Assembly (NCBI GenBank): GCA_014268975.2
Contig: CP077096.1
Span: forward strand, 5,187,863-5,251,862
Source: Pseudomonas wayambapalatensis
Lineage (GTDB): Bacteria > Pseudomonadota > Gammaproteobacteria > Pseudomonadales > Pseudomonadaceae
DNA length: 64,000 nucleotides
Direction: 5' to 3'
Shown: piece after piece, positions 17,444 through 25,147 of the stretch
Numbering within the stretch: the first letter of the stretch is position 1
Layout of the letters: the number at the start of each line of letters is the position of its first letter
Notes under the pieces: model-generated
Told to the model about the DNA's origin: nothing
The model's input: the letters and a program-made list of their open reading frames with translations, nothing else
Database searches by the model: none
Program-made: the position numbers and the translations under genes

Positions 17444-17941
17444 ATGGGTATCAAAAATCTGCTTCTCGCCATGCTCATCGCCAGCTCAGGCGCTGCTCTC
17501 CCAAGCTTCGCGGCGGCCTCGGAGGCGACACCTGGCCAAGACGCGCCCCTGCCTCTCACTTCACAACAGGCACGAGAAATAACGGCGGCCGCTGAACGTG
17601 CAGCCATCGCCCGAGGCTACGCGATCGTGATCAGCATCATCGACAACCACGGTAACCTGAAGCACTTCCACCGCATGGACGGCACCAGCAGCGGCAGCAT
17701 CCAGGTGGCACAACTCAAAGCGGCGACATCTGCCCGCTTTCCCTTGTCGACACGCGCGTTGAGCGAGCGCAGCAGCGCACACCCGGCCAACCCCTACGCA
17801 TCCTTGCCGGGTTTCACCTTGCTGGAGGGCGGGCTGCCGATCCTGGACAGGAACGGCAAGCATATCGGCGGTATCGGCATCAGCGGTGCAACCCCAGAAC
17901 TGGATGCGTACTTTGCCCAGGCCGCGCTCGACGGGCTGTAG
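17444..17941 (+). CDS. Secreted GlcG/HbpS-family (DUF336) haem-binding-like protein
   Basis: 165 residues with a signal peptide (MGIKNLLLAMLIASSGAALPSFAAA, cleavage near residue 25), so periplasmic or extracellular. The body fits the GlcG/HbpS fold: LTSQQAREITAAAERAAIARGYAIVISIIDNHGNL at the start, then a G-rich GGLPILDRNGKHIGGIGISGATPELD near the end. Some relatives bind haem or degrade small ligands; the exact role is unknown. The ATG at 17444 is preferred over one 33 bases earlier because the signal peptide begins there. It stands alone between the fdo operon and the convergent GH18 gene. Confidence 0.75.
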   Translation: MGIKNLLLAMLIASSGAALPSFAAASEATPGQDAPLPLTSQQAREITAAAERAAIARGYAIVISIIDNHGNLKHFHRMDGTSSGSIQVAQLKAATSARFPLSTRALSERSSAHPANPYASLPGFTLLEGGLPILDRNGKHIGGIGISGATPELDAYFAQAALDGL

Positions 17942-18009
17942 CGATAAAGCGCCGGTGTAGTGCAGCGCAGGAAGATGCCCGCGCCACCTGCGCGGGCATC
18001 GGCGATGCA

Positions 18010-18831
18010 TCAGCGGCTGAGCTGCTTGAGCCGCCGGGTCCAGCTGTAATCGGTAGGTTGCAGGTTATCGTCGCCCTCCGTGACGCCATCACGGTCGACG
18101 GCGTAGGAGAAAATCCCTGCCTTGTTACCTTGGGTCGGAACCCACTCCGCGTACTGGCGCGCCCTGCTGCCGTCGAAATCAGCAGCGGTATCGCCCCAGC
18201 GGGTTCCACGCTCCTCGTAGAACGAGAAGCCGACCATGAATTTCTCCGGTGCGAGGAAGCCGCAGAACAGTCTGTCGAAGTGTGCTTGCACTCGCTCCGG
18301 GCTCTGTCCGTAAGCCTGGAAAAGCAGGTAGTCCAGCGACGGCGCCAAGGCGCTCAGCAGCTCCATGTCACCCAATTCACTGGTGTCGTAGATGAACAGT
18401 TTGCCGCTCTGCTTCAAGCGCTCGGCCAGCAGCAGCGAGACGGCCTGCGCCTTGGCACGGTGGGCGGGCGTCAGTTTTTTTTCAAGGTCGATGTCCAGTC
18501 CGTCCAGTCCGGGGACGCAGAGGAAACGTTGCTGCAGATGGTTCGCGAGGTCCTGGTAACCTTGCGGCGAATCCGCAAAGTCCGGGTTGATCAGTTCATC
18601 GATGAACAACGTGCGCACGACCTTGATCTGCTTGGCGTGCAGGGCGGGAATCAAGTCGCTCTCCAGCTTTTCCCAGAACAGCGGCGACTCTTCGCCATTG
18701 GGAAACACGAAGGCGATATCCACCTCCTCGGGTAGATCCGCCATGGAACAGCAGTTGCCCTCCACCCCATTTACAGTGTCGCGCCAGGATCGGAAGTAGC
18801 AGCCCATCAAAGGTTGGTGATTTTGCGTCAT
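18010..18831 (-). CDS. GH18 family endo-beta-N-acetylglucosaminidase-like glycoside hydrolase
   Basis: 273 residues. The GH18 catalytic motif DxxDxDxE is exact: D110-G-L-D113-I-D115-L-E117, with E117 the expected proton donor. N-terminal GCYFRSWRD, and YLLFQAYGQ near residue 174 on a later barrel strand, resemble single-domain endoglycosidases of the EndoF/EndoH kind that cut the GlcNAc-GlcNAc core of N-glycans, rather than chitinases. No signal peptide and no chitin-binding domain are seen, so it is either cytoplasmic or exported by another route. GGAG lies about 8 bases before the ATG. It is next to an amino-sugar acid operon, but on its own unit. Confidence 0.7.
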   Translation of the reverse strand: MTQNHQPLMGCYFRSWRDTVNGVEGNCCSMADLPEEVDIAFVFPNGEESPLFWEKLESDLIPALHAKQIKVVRTLFIDELINPDFADSPQGYQDLANHLQQRFLCVPGLDGLDIDLEKKLTPAHRAKAQAVSLLLAERLKQSGKLFIYDTSELGDMELLSALAPSLDYLLFQAYGQSPERVQAHFDRLFCGFLAPEKFMVGFSFYEERGTRWGDTAADFDGSRARQYAEWVPTQGNKAGIFSYAVDRDGVTEGDDNLQPTDYSWTRRLKQLSR

Positions 18832-19019
18832 GACCAGCTCCGTTCAGTACGGGTAAAGAGCCGCCATTCAAACGACCCCGCACGCGCCTGACAAAACTGA
18901 AGGGTTTCCACATTCATCCATGCCCCTTTCCAGGAGCACCCCGCGACAAAAGATGGATCACGTATGAATGAGTGCCTCCAGGCACCTGGCAACCTCAACG
19001 CATTGCGCTGGTCTGCGCG

Positions 19020-19235
19020 TTACCTGAAGCCCTCGCGCAAATCGCCCTCGCGCGCGAGGAAGCGCCCTTCCCTTCTGCCGTTGGCCTGGCCGTCGCGGTA
19101 ACTCAACACACCGTTGACCCACACCCCGTCGATCCCTTCCGCCGCGCGCTGCGGGATCGCCACGTCGGCCGGGTAGCCGGGGGACAGGGTCATGCGGTAC
19201 TCCTCGAAAGGGTCACGTCGAATGTTTTGTGAAAG
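19020..19235 (-). pseudogene. Remnant of a D-aminoacylase-type amidohydrolase (C-terminal end only)
   Basis: The minus strand reads IRRDPFEEYRMTLSPGYPADVAIPQRAAEGIDGVWVNG in two adjoining parts, then LSYRDGQANG..EGRFL and a TAA. This is the tail of N-acyl-D-amino-acid deacylases, where G.PADVVVFDP...P..PAEGI..VWVNG is usual; here the segment between PADV and PQRAAEGI is missing, and a TGA stands at 19236-19238 right before the homology. Nothing of the catalytic barrel remains. It follows the sugar kinase gene of the putative glucosaminate operon, in the same direction. Confidence 0.65.
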
Positions 19236-19395
19236 TCATAAAACATTTCCGTTAAGCCTTTTCAAATGACGTGAAACTAATTTTCGTCACGAGGTAAGGG
19301 TTGTCGCACAGAGGCATGGCGGGTCGTTATTTTTGAAATTAGCCCTGGCGGATTTTCATCCTCGACGCGTTGCGCGCGGCCATGGCAGGTTCAAA

Positions 19396-19417
19396 CCGGG
19401 CCAGTCATCTGGCCCGG
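19396..19417 (-). terminator. Terminator hairpin after the sugar kinase gene
   Basis: Perfect 9 bp stem CCGGGCCAG / CTGGCCCGG with a 4-base loop, followed on the minus strand by TTTGAACC, 8 bases after the kinase stop codon. It would end the eight-gene operon and cut it off from the amidohydrolase remnant. Confidence 0.65.
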
Positions 19418-19424
19418 AGGCCAT

Positions 19425-20360
19425 TCAGCCTCGGGGAATCAGCGCCCCCGGTTGTTGAATCACCCGGCTCGCCAGGCGGTGCCCCGCTTCTGCCGCTTGT
19501 TCCGGGCTGGCGCCACGCAGCCGACTGGCCAGATACCCCGCGCTGAACGAATCCCCGGCCGCCGTGGTGTCCACGACGCGCTCGACGCGCTGCGCCGGGA
19601 CCTCGAACGAGGCACCGTCACAGCGAATCAGGCACGGCTCAGCGCCGCGCTTGAGGACCACTTCAGGCGTGCCGATTTGCGCATAGGCCGCGAACACCGC
19701 TGCGCAATCGGCAAACCCGAACAGGGCCTGCTCATCGTCCACCGTCAACAGTGCCAAATCGACATAGGGCAGCACGTCGCGGTACGCCGCCCGGGCCTGC
19801 TCCACCGTGCTCCACAAGCGCGGCCGGTAGTTGTTGTCGAAGACCACCCGCGCGCCCCGCTGTCGCGCCGCGATCAGCGTTTCAATGAGTTTGGTGCGCC
19901 CTGCCTCACCCAGCACCGCCAGGGTGATGCCGCTGAAATACAGCACGTCGTAAGCCACCAGCTCCGCCAGAATCGGGGCCGCCGCTGGCGTGGTGAAACA
20001 ATCGCGCACGGCGGCTTCGTTGCGCCAATAGAGAAAACGACGCTCTCCCGATGCATCGGTCTGAATGCAGTACAAACCGGGCAAGCGACCCGGTAAGCGC
20101 TGGACCATGCCCAGGCCGATGCCTTCGTCGGACCAGCGCTGGCACATGGCATCGCTGAAACTGTCATCGCCCAGCGCGGTGACGTAATCCACGCTGGCGC
20201 CATCACCCATTTCACGTGACAGATAGACGGCCGTGTTCAGGGTATCGCCGCCAAAGCCCTGTTGCAGACTGCCGTCAGCGCGCTGCTGCAACTCGATCAT
20301 GCACTCGCCGATCAACGCGATACGCGCGATACCGGGGCCGAGCCTGCTGATGCTGTTCAT
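19425..20360 (-). CDS. kdgK: PfkB-family sugar kinase, probably 2-dehydro-3-deoxygluconokinase
   Basis: 311 residues. It has the ribokinase-family N-terminal substrate loop GFGGDTLNTAVYLSR near residue 32 and the C-terminal signature DTTAAGDSFSAGYLA near residue 267, where Asp is the catalytic base. The GDTLN-AVYLSR spacing and YFSGITLAV block are those of KDG kinases, which make KDPG for the Entner-Doudoroff aldolase. The ATG at 20360 (MNSISRLG) is chosen since family homology starts within ten residues; the frame opens 33 bases earlier. It lies 62 bases after the PLP lyase gene and closes the operon. Confidence 0.82.
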   Translation of the reverse strand: MNSISRLGPGIARIALIGECMIELQQRADGSLQQGFGGDTLNTAVYLSREMGDGASVDYVTALGDDSFSDAMCQRWSDEGIGLGMVQRLPGRLPGLYCIQTDASGERRFLYWRNEAAVRDCFTTPAAAPILAELVAYDVLYFSGITLAVLGEAGRTKLIETLIAARQRGARVVFDNNYRPRLWSTVEQARAAYRDVLPYVDLALLTVDDEQALFGFADCAAVFAAYAQIGTPEVVLKRGAEPCLIRCDGASFEVPAQRVERVVDTTAAGDSFSAGYLASRLRGASPEQAAEAGHRLASRVIQQPGALIPRG

Positions 20361-20422
20361 GGTTGTGGATTCTCGATGGTTCTGCTGTTTCACAGGTGAC
20401 GGAAGGGCTGCGGCCTCAGACC

Positions 20423-21640
20423 TCAGAAGCAGGTTTCCAGGCTTTCGATGACGTTCAACTGCTCATCCACCAAGCACCCTGTGCGCCACTTGTCGAAGGT
20501 CAGGCACGGGTGGGAGGTGCCGAACGAGATGATGTCGCCGACCCGCAATTGCACCCCGGGCGCTACCGTCATGAAGGCGTGCTGATCCATCACGGCCGTT
20601 ACCGTGCAGGCACTGACATCGTCGCCAACCGCCGGCACCACACCGGCCCGGTAGCGCAGCAATGGCATCGGCAGCCCGGCGTCATACGCCACGTCGCGCT
20701 TGCCCAGGGCGATCACCGCGAAGCCCGGCTCCGGCAAGGACTGCACATGGGCCCAGACCTCCAGCGCCGGACGCAGGCCCTCGTGCAGGTCGCTGCGGCG
20801 ATCGAGCACACAGCATTGCGCTTGCTTGTAGATACCATGGTCATGCGCCACGTAGCTGCCGGGGCGCAGCACGCTGAGGAAGCGCCCCGTGGCGTTCTGC
20901 GCCTCGAAGGACTCGGCGATCAGGTCATACCAGGCCGACCCCGACGCCGTGATGATCGGCTTGTCGAGGGCGAACGCCGCGCTGTCCTGCAGTTGCACGG
21001 CCAACTGCACCAGCGACGCGGCGAACGCACGAATGCCGCTGACCGCGTGGTCGCCGTGAATCACCCCTTCGTAGCCTTCGATGCCGGTCAAGGCCAGGCC
21101 CGGCTGGGCCTTGATCGCCTCGGCCAGCGCCAGCACTTCGGCTTCGCTACGGCAACCGCAACGGCCACCGACCACGCCGTACTCGATCATGACGTTCAAG
21201 CGCAGGCCGCGTGCGGCGAAGAATGCCCCAAGGTCGGCGACGTTGTCCGGGTGATCGACCATGCAGTGGAAGTCGAATGCAGGGTCGGCCAGCAACTCGG
21301 CGATCAGCGCCATGTTCGGCGCCCCCACCAATTGGTTGGCCATCAACACCCGGCGCACGCCATGGGCGTAGGCGGCGCAAGTCTGTACCGCGGTGGCCAG
21401 GGTGATGCCCCAGGCACCGGCGTCCAGTTGGCGACGGAACAACGCTGGCGTCATGCTGGTTTTGCCATGCGGCGCCAGCTCTGCGCCGCTGTCGCTGACG
21501 AACGACTGCATCCAACGGATATTGTGCTCCAGCGCTTCGCGGTGCAGCACCAGCGCCGGCAGGCTTACGTCGCGCACCAGGCTGGCGCCGGGTTGGCCTG
21601 CACCCTTTTCCACGGCGGCGATGTTCAAGGCAGAAGACAT
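20423..21640 (-). CDS. PLP-dependent D-amino-acid lyase (D-threonine aldolase/DSD1 fold), candidate D-glucosaminate dehydratase
   Basis: 405 residues of the alanine-racemase fold III group. The PLP lysine is K60 in LAPHGKTSMTP, and the C-terminal metal site is H377-P-C379 (FGTSHPCLTFDKW), as in D-serine dehydratases DSD1 and D-threonine aldolases. These enzymes remove ammonia from, or split, D-configured 2-amino-3-hydroxy acids. P. fluorescens D-glucosaminate dehydratase, which forms 2-keto-3-deoxygluconate, is a PLP enzyme; the KDG kinase gene immediately downstream makes that substrate my preferred guess over D-serine or D-threonine. AGGAG is 7 bases before the ATG at 21640; a GTG 15 bases upstream is less likely. 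Confidence 0.75.
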   Translation of the reverse strand: MSSALNIAAVEKGAGQPGASLVRDVSLPALVLHREALEHNIRWMQSFVSDSGAELAPHGKTSMTPALFRRQLDAGAWGITLATAVQTCAAYAHGVRRVLMANQLVGAPNMALIAELLADPAFDFHCMVDHPDNVADLGAFFAARGLRLNVMIEYGVVGGRCGCRSEAEVLALAEAIKAQPGLALTGIEGYEGVIHGDHAVSGIRAFAASLVQLAVQLQDSAAFALDKPIITASGSAWYDLIAESFEAQNATGRFLSVLRPGSYVAHDHGIYKQAQCCVLDRRSDLHEGLRPALEVWAHVQSLPEPGFAVIALGKRDVAYDAGLPMPLLRYRAGVVPAVGDDVSACTVTAVMDQHAFMTVAPGVQLRVGDIISFGTSHPCLTFDKWRTGCLVDEQLNVIESLETCF

Positions 21641-21677
21641 GCTCTCACTCCTCACGCGCAGCCGCTAACGGCCACGG

Positions 21678-22442
21678 TCATTCATTGATGCGACGGGCCA
21701 GGCTGTTGGCGCTTTCGATCAACACCCGGCGATAGTCGTTGTAGTTGTTCTTGGCATCAGCCCGCGGGGCGACGATGCACAGGGTCGCGATGGCCACGCC
21801 GTCACTGTCTTTGACCGGTGCGGCAAAGCAATGGGTAAAGGTGTCCGCAACACTGTCGAAGGAAAAGAAGCCGTCGATGCCAGCCTGGCGGATCTCCTTG
21901 AGGAATTGCTCCAGCGGCAGGCGCTCGCCATCGGGCAGGATGAAGTCGTCGTGGTCGATCAGGTCGACGATCGCCTGGTCGCTCAGGTGCGCCAGCAACA
22001 GCCGCCCGGAGGCGGTCCAGGGGATGGGGGCGTCTTCACCGATGTCCGAGGAAATGCGGAAGTGCCGCTCCCCTTCGCGCATCAGCGCAACGGTGTACTT
22101 GCGCCCGTTGAGCAGGCACATCTGTGCGGTTTCACGGGTTTGGCTGACGATTTCCTGCAGCGCGTGATCGGCCTCGCGCGTCAGGTCGAAATGCCGCAGG
22201 TGGGCCTGCCCGAGAAAATACAGCTGACGACCGAGGTAGACATGGCCGTCCTTGCCCACTTGCTCCAAGATCCGGCGCTCGAGCAACGAGGCGACCAGTT
22301 CGTAGACCGTGGACTTCGGGCTGCCGATACCATTGGCGATGTCATTCGGCCGCAGGGGCTGGCCGACTTCCTTGAGGTAATCGAGGATATCGAACGCCCG
22401 GTCCAAGCCACGAGCCCGGCGTTTGATAGTGTCTTCGGTCAT
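21678..22442 (-). CDS. IclR-family transcriptional regulator
   Basis: 254 residues. An N-terminal winged helix (RAFDILDYLKEVGQPLRPNDIANGIGSPKSTVYELVASLLERRIL, residues about 14-60) is followed by the IclR effector domain, including IPWTASGRLLLAHL near residue 145 and FAAPVKDSDGVAIATLCIV near residue 205. It sits inside the operon it probably controls, between ridA and the lyase gene. The 16 bp palindrome before the first gene of the operon is the likely target. Confidence 0.88.
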   Translation of the reverse strand: MTEDTIKRRARGLDRAFDILDYLKEVGQPLRPNDIANGIGSPKSTVYELVASLLERRILEQVGKDGHVYLGRQLYFLGQAHLRHFDLTREADHALQEIVSQTRETAQMCLLNGRKYTVALMREGERHFRISSDIGEDAPIPWTASGRLLLAHLSDQAIVDLIDHDDFILPDGERLPLEQFLKEIRQAGIDGFFSFDSVADTFTHCFAAPVKDSDGVAIATLCIVAPRADAKNNYNDYRRVLIESANSLARRINE

Positions 22443-22464
22443 TTCAGTGTTCCCATGCTAGTTC

Positions 22465-22531
22465 GTAGGCGCTGGCGCAGGCTGCGCGTGCTTGCGATCG
22501 GCAAAAGATTGCAGCCTTCGACGGCGCCTAC
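22465..22531. repeat. Imperfect inverted repeat between iclR-type gene and ridA
   Basis: GTAGGCGC...GGCTGC at 22465-22486 and GCAGCC...GCGCCTAC at 22511-22531 form a 67-base dyad. Its style differs from the P. putida REP at 7.9 kb and is closer to the GTAGG/CCTAC-bordered repeats seen in other fluorescent pseudomonads. It fills most of the 104-base gap inside the operon. Confidence 0.55.
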
Positions 22532-22546
22532 AAGCGCCGCCGCGCG

Positions 22547-22936
22547 TCAGCCCTTTTTCTTGTAGGCGATGCAATCGATCTCGACCTTGCAGTCGACCAT
22601 CATGCTTGCCTGCACACAGGCCCGGGCCGGTGCATGCTCGGGCTTGAAGTACTCGGAAAAGACTTTGTTGAAGCTCCAGAAGTCCCGCGGATCTTCCAGC
22701 CATACGCCGGCGCGCACCACATCTTCGAGGCCATAGCCGGCTTCTTCGAGGATGGCGATCAAGTTGCGCATGGTCTGGTGGGTCTGCTCGACGATGCCGC
22801 CGACGATGATTTCGCCATCCGCTGCAGGCACCTGGCCTGACACGTGCAGCCAGCCATCGGCCTCGACCGCGCGGGCGAAAGGACGGGGCTGGCCGCCACC
22901 GGCGGTGCTACCCGTGCCATAACGAGTAATGCTCAT
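22547..22936 (-). CDS. RidA family imine/enamine deaminase
   Basis: 129 residues, normal for the RidA (YjgF/YER057c/UK114) family. Arg105 in PARACVQ, equivalent to the catalytic arginine of E. coli RidA, is kept, as are HVSGQVP near residue 31 and NLIAILEEAGYGLEDVVR near residue 58. RidA proteins hydrolyse reactive 2-aminoacrylate-like imines released by PLP lyases, which fits the neighbouring lyase gene. The start is ATG at 22936 (MSITRYG) with GGAGAAACACCC ahead of it. It begins 29 bases after the ABC ATPase gene. Confidence 0.88.
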   Translation of the reverse strand: MSITRYGTGSTAGGGQPRPFARAVEADGWLHVSGQVPAADGEIIVGGIVEQTHQTMRNLIAILEEAGYGLEDVVRAGVWLEDPRDFWSFNKVFSEYFKPEHAPARACVQASMMVDCKVEIDCIAYKKKG

Positions 22937-22965
22937 GGGTGTTTCTCCTGGTTGCAAATTGACTG

Positions 22966-23763
22966 TTAAAAGCGGGTGCTTTTGAGAAATTCCGCCAAGC
23001 GCGGAGACTGCGGGCGCTCGAAAAGGTCCTTGGGAGGCCCCTGCTCTTCGATACGCCCCTGGTTCATGAAAACGATGGTGTCCGAGACTTCAAAGGCAAA
23101 GCGCATCTCGTGGGTCACCAGCAACATGGTCATGCCGTCCTCGGCCAGCCCTTTGATGACGCTCAACACTTCGCCCACCAGCTCCGGGTCGAGGGCCGAG
23201 GTGACTTCGTCGAACAGCATCAGGCTCGGCTTCATCGCAATCGCCCGGGCGATCGCCACGCGCTGTTGCTGCCCGCCAGAGAGCTGGCCGGGAAAATGAT
23301 CGCGGCGCGCCAGCAGGCCTACGCGCTCCAGCCATTTTTCCGCCAGCACCACGGCCTCGTCCTTGTGCAGCTTTTTCACCTTGAGCAGACCCAGGGTGAC
23401 GTTCTGCAAAGCGGTCAGGTGCGGAAACAGGTTGAACTGCTGGAACGCCATGCCGGTCATGGCCCGATGCCGGGCGATGACGTTTTCCGAGTGGCGCACG
23501 CGCTTGCCGTTGACCTCGTGGTATCCGATGGACTCACCCTCGAGCAGGATCCGCCCGCCCTGGAACTCTTCGAGCATGTTCACGCAGCGCAACAGCGTGG
23601 TCTTGCCCGAGCCGCTGGAGCCAATCAGCGTGACCACGTTGCCGCGCTGCATCGTCAGGTCGACGCCCTTGAGCACTTCGAGCTGACCGTACTGTTTGTG
23701 CAGGCCGCGAATCTCGAGCAGGGCCTGGCTGGTGTTCTGGGTAGAAGCTGCAACGTGAGTCAT
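22966..23763 (-). CDS. Polar amino acid-type ABC transporter, ATP-binding protein
   Basis: 265 residues. Walker A GSSGSGKT at 48-55, signature LSGGQQQRVAIARA near residue 160, Walker B LMLFDEVTSALDPE near residue 182 and the switch His in VTHEM. It belongs to the GlnQ/HisP subgroup that works with PAAT permeases. The ATG at 23763 overlaps the permease gene by 4 bases (ATGA). It powers uptake for the two permeases encoded just upstream. Confidence 0.92.
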   Translation of the reverse strand: MTHVAASTQNTSQALLEIRGLHKQYGQLEVLKGVDLTMQRGNVVTLIGSSGSGKTTLLRCVNMLEEFQGGRILLEGESIGYHEVNGKRVRHSENVIARHRAMTGMAFQQFNLFPHLTALQNVTLGLLKVKKLHKDEAVVLAEKWLERVGLLARRDHFPGQLSGGQQQRVAIARAIAMKPSLMLFDEVTSALDPELVGEVLSVIKGLAEDGMTMLLVTHEMRFAFEVSDTIVFMNQGRIEEQGPPKDLFERPQSPRLAEFLKSTRF

Positions 23764-24422
23764 GGCAAGGCCACCCGCTTTTCAATATGCCGGCCGAGTA
23801 ATTCGATGGCGTAGTTGATGATGAAAAAGAGAAAACCGGCGAACAGGTAGAACTCCAGGGTCATGAAGGTCCGGGCGATGATCTGCTGGGTACTCAGCAG
23901 CAACTCGGCCACACCGATCACCGAGAGCAAGGTCGAGGCCTTGACGATTTCGGTCGATGAGTTGACCCAGGTCGGCAACATCTGCCGCATGGCCTGAGGC
24001 AACAACACGTAGCCCAGCGCCTGATAGAACGTCAGACCGATGGCCTTGCTCGCTTCCATCTGCCCACGTGGCAGCGCTTGCAACGCACCGCGCACGATCT
24101 CGGCGACGTGAGAGCCGCAGAACAGCGTCAGCCCCAGCACCCCGGCCTGGAACGCGTTGATCTGCCAACCCAGCGCCGGCGCCATGTAGAAACAGGCCAG
24201 CACCAGCACGAACACTGGCGTGCCGCGAATCAGGTCGACGTAGAAACGAAATGGCGCGCGTGCCCAGAACCTGCCGTAGGTCAGCACCAGCCCGGCAACG
24301 ACACCGATCAGGGTGCCGAGCAAAATCGCCAGGATGGAACACTGCACACTGGTCAGAAAGCCTGACCACAGGGCTTCGCGGGCGCTCCACAATTCATGCA
24401 ACCAGCTTGGGGACTCGTACAT
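23760..24422 (-). CDS. Polar amino acid-type ABC transporter permease 2
   Basis: 220 residues, inner membrane, about five transmembrane segments. The PAAT/HisMQ permease loop that contacts the ATPase is seen as QMEASKAIGLTFYQALGYVLLPQAMRQMLP near residue 120. The ATG at 24422 has a strong AGGAGG 6 bases ahead; the open frame further upstream overlaps the other permease and has no hydrophobic segment. It pairs with permease 1, ten bases away, as a heterodimer. Confidence 0.9.
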   Translation of the reverse strand: MYESPSWLHELWSAREALWSGFLTSVQCSILAILLGTLIGVVAGLVLTYGRFWARAPFRFYVDLIRGTPVFVLVLACFYMAPALGWQINAFQAGVLGLTLFCGSHVAEIVRGALQALPRGQMEASKAIGLTFYQALGYVLLPQAMRQMLPTWVNSSTEIVKASTLLSVIGVAELLLSTQQIIARTFMTLEFYLFAGFLFFIINYAIELLGRHIEKRVALP

Positions 24423-24432
24423 GAGGGCCCTC

Positions 24433-25095
24433 CTATCGACGAATCGCCAGACGCTGCTCGAGGTAACGCAGCAGCAGGGCGATGAGGTAGCAGGCCGCGA
24501 CATAGAGCGCTGTGGTCACCAGCCAGGTTTCAATCACCCGGTAGCTCTCGACATTGATCTTGCGCGCGTAATAGGTCAGCTCAGGCACGGCGATCGCCGC
24601 CGCCAGCGAGGTGTCCTTGAACAGCGAAATGAAGTTGTTCGACAAGGCAGGCAGCACGTTGCGCAACATCACTGGCACCGTGATGTACGCCTTGATCTGC
24701 CACTCGCCGAGGCCAATGGCCAGCCCCGCCTCGCGCAGGCCCTTGGGAATGCTCAGCAGACCGCCACGAAACACTTCGGTCAGGTACGCCCCGGCATACA
24801 GCGACAGAGTGATGATGAACGAGGGAATCTTGTCGAGGCGGATCCCCAACCCTGGCAGCGCAAAGTAGATCAACAGGATCAGCACGAGAATCGGCGTGTT
24901 GCGGATCACCGTCACGTACACCGATGCCGACACTCGCAATGCGCGGTGCTTCGAGAGCAAGGCAAACGCCATCAACAGGCCGATCACGCAGCCGATGGCG
25001 ATCGACACCAGCGCCAGCTCGAGCCCCAGACCGAGCCCCGCCAGCAAGGTGTCGAAATCGCGCCACACGGCAGCAAAGTTCAACTGATAGTTCAT
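24433..25095 (-). CDS. Polar amino acid-type ABC transporter permease 1
   Basis: 220 residues, inner membrane. IPKGLREAGLAIGLGEWQIKAYITVPVMLRNVLPAL near residue 116 is the EAA loop of the HisMQ type. RNTPILVLILLIYFALPG near residue 70 is typical too. The start ATG at 25095 (MNYQLNFAAVWRDF) is supported by the AGGTAC/GGAG-like stretch before it and by family length. It is the partner of permease 2 and follows the binding-protein gene by 52 bases. Confidence 0.9.
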   Translation of the reverse strand: MNYQLNFAAVWRDFDTLLAGLGLGLELALVSIAIGCVIGLLMAFALLSKHRALRVSASVYVTVIRNTPILVLILLIYFALPGLGIRLDKIPSFIITLSLYAGAYLTEVFRGGLLSIPKGLREAGLAIGLGEWQIKAYITVPVMLRNVLPALSNNFISLFKDTSLAAAIAVPELTYYARKINVESYRVIETWLVTTALYVAACYLIALLLRYLEQRLAIRR

Positions 25096-25147
25096 GGTCA
25101 GCAGTACCTGGAGCGGGGTGCGACAGAGGCGCCCCGCTCTTGCGGAG

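Noticed and set aside
18972..19232. Plus-strand 86-codon frame as a gene
   Set aside because: The opposite strand reads as the tail of a D-aminoacylase, which explains the base composition better.
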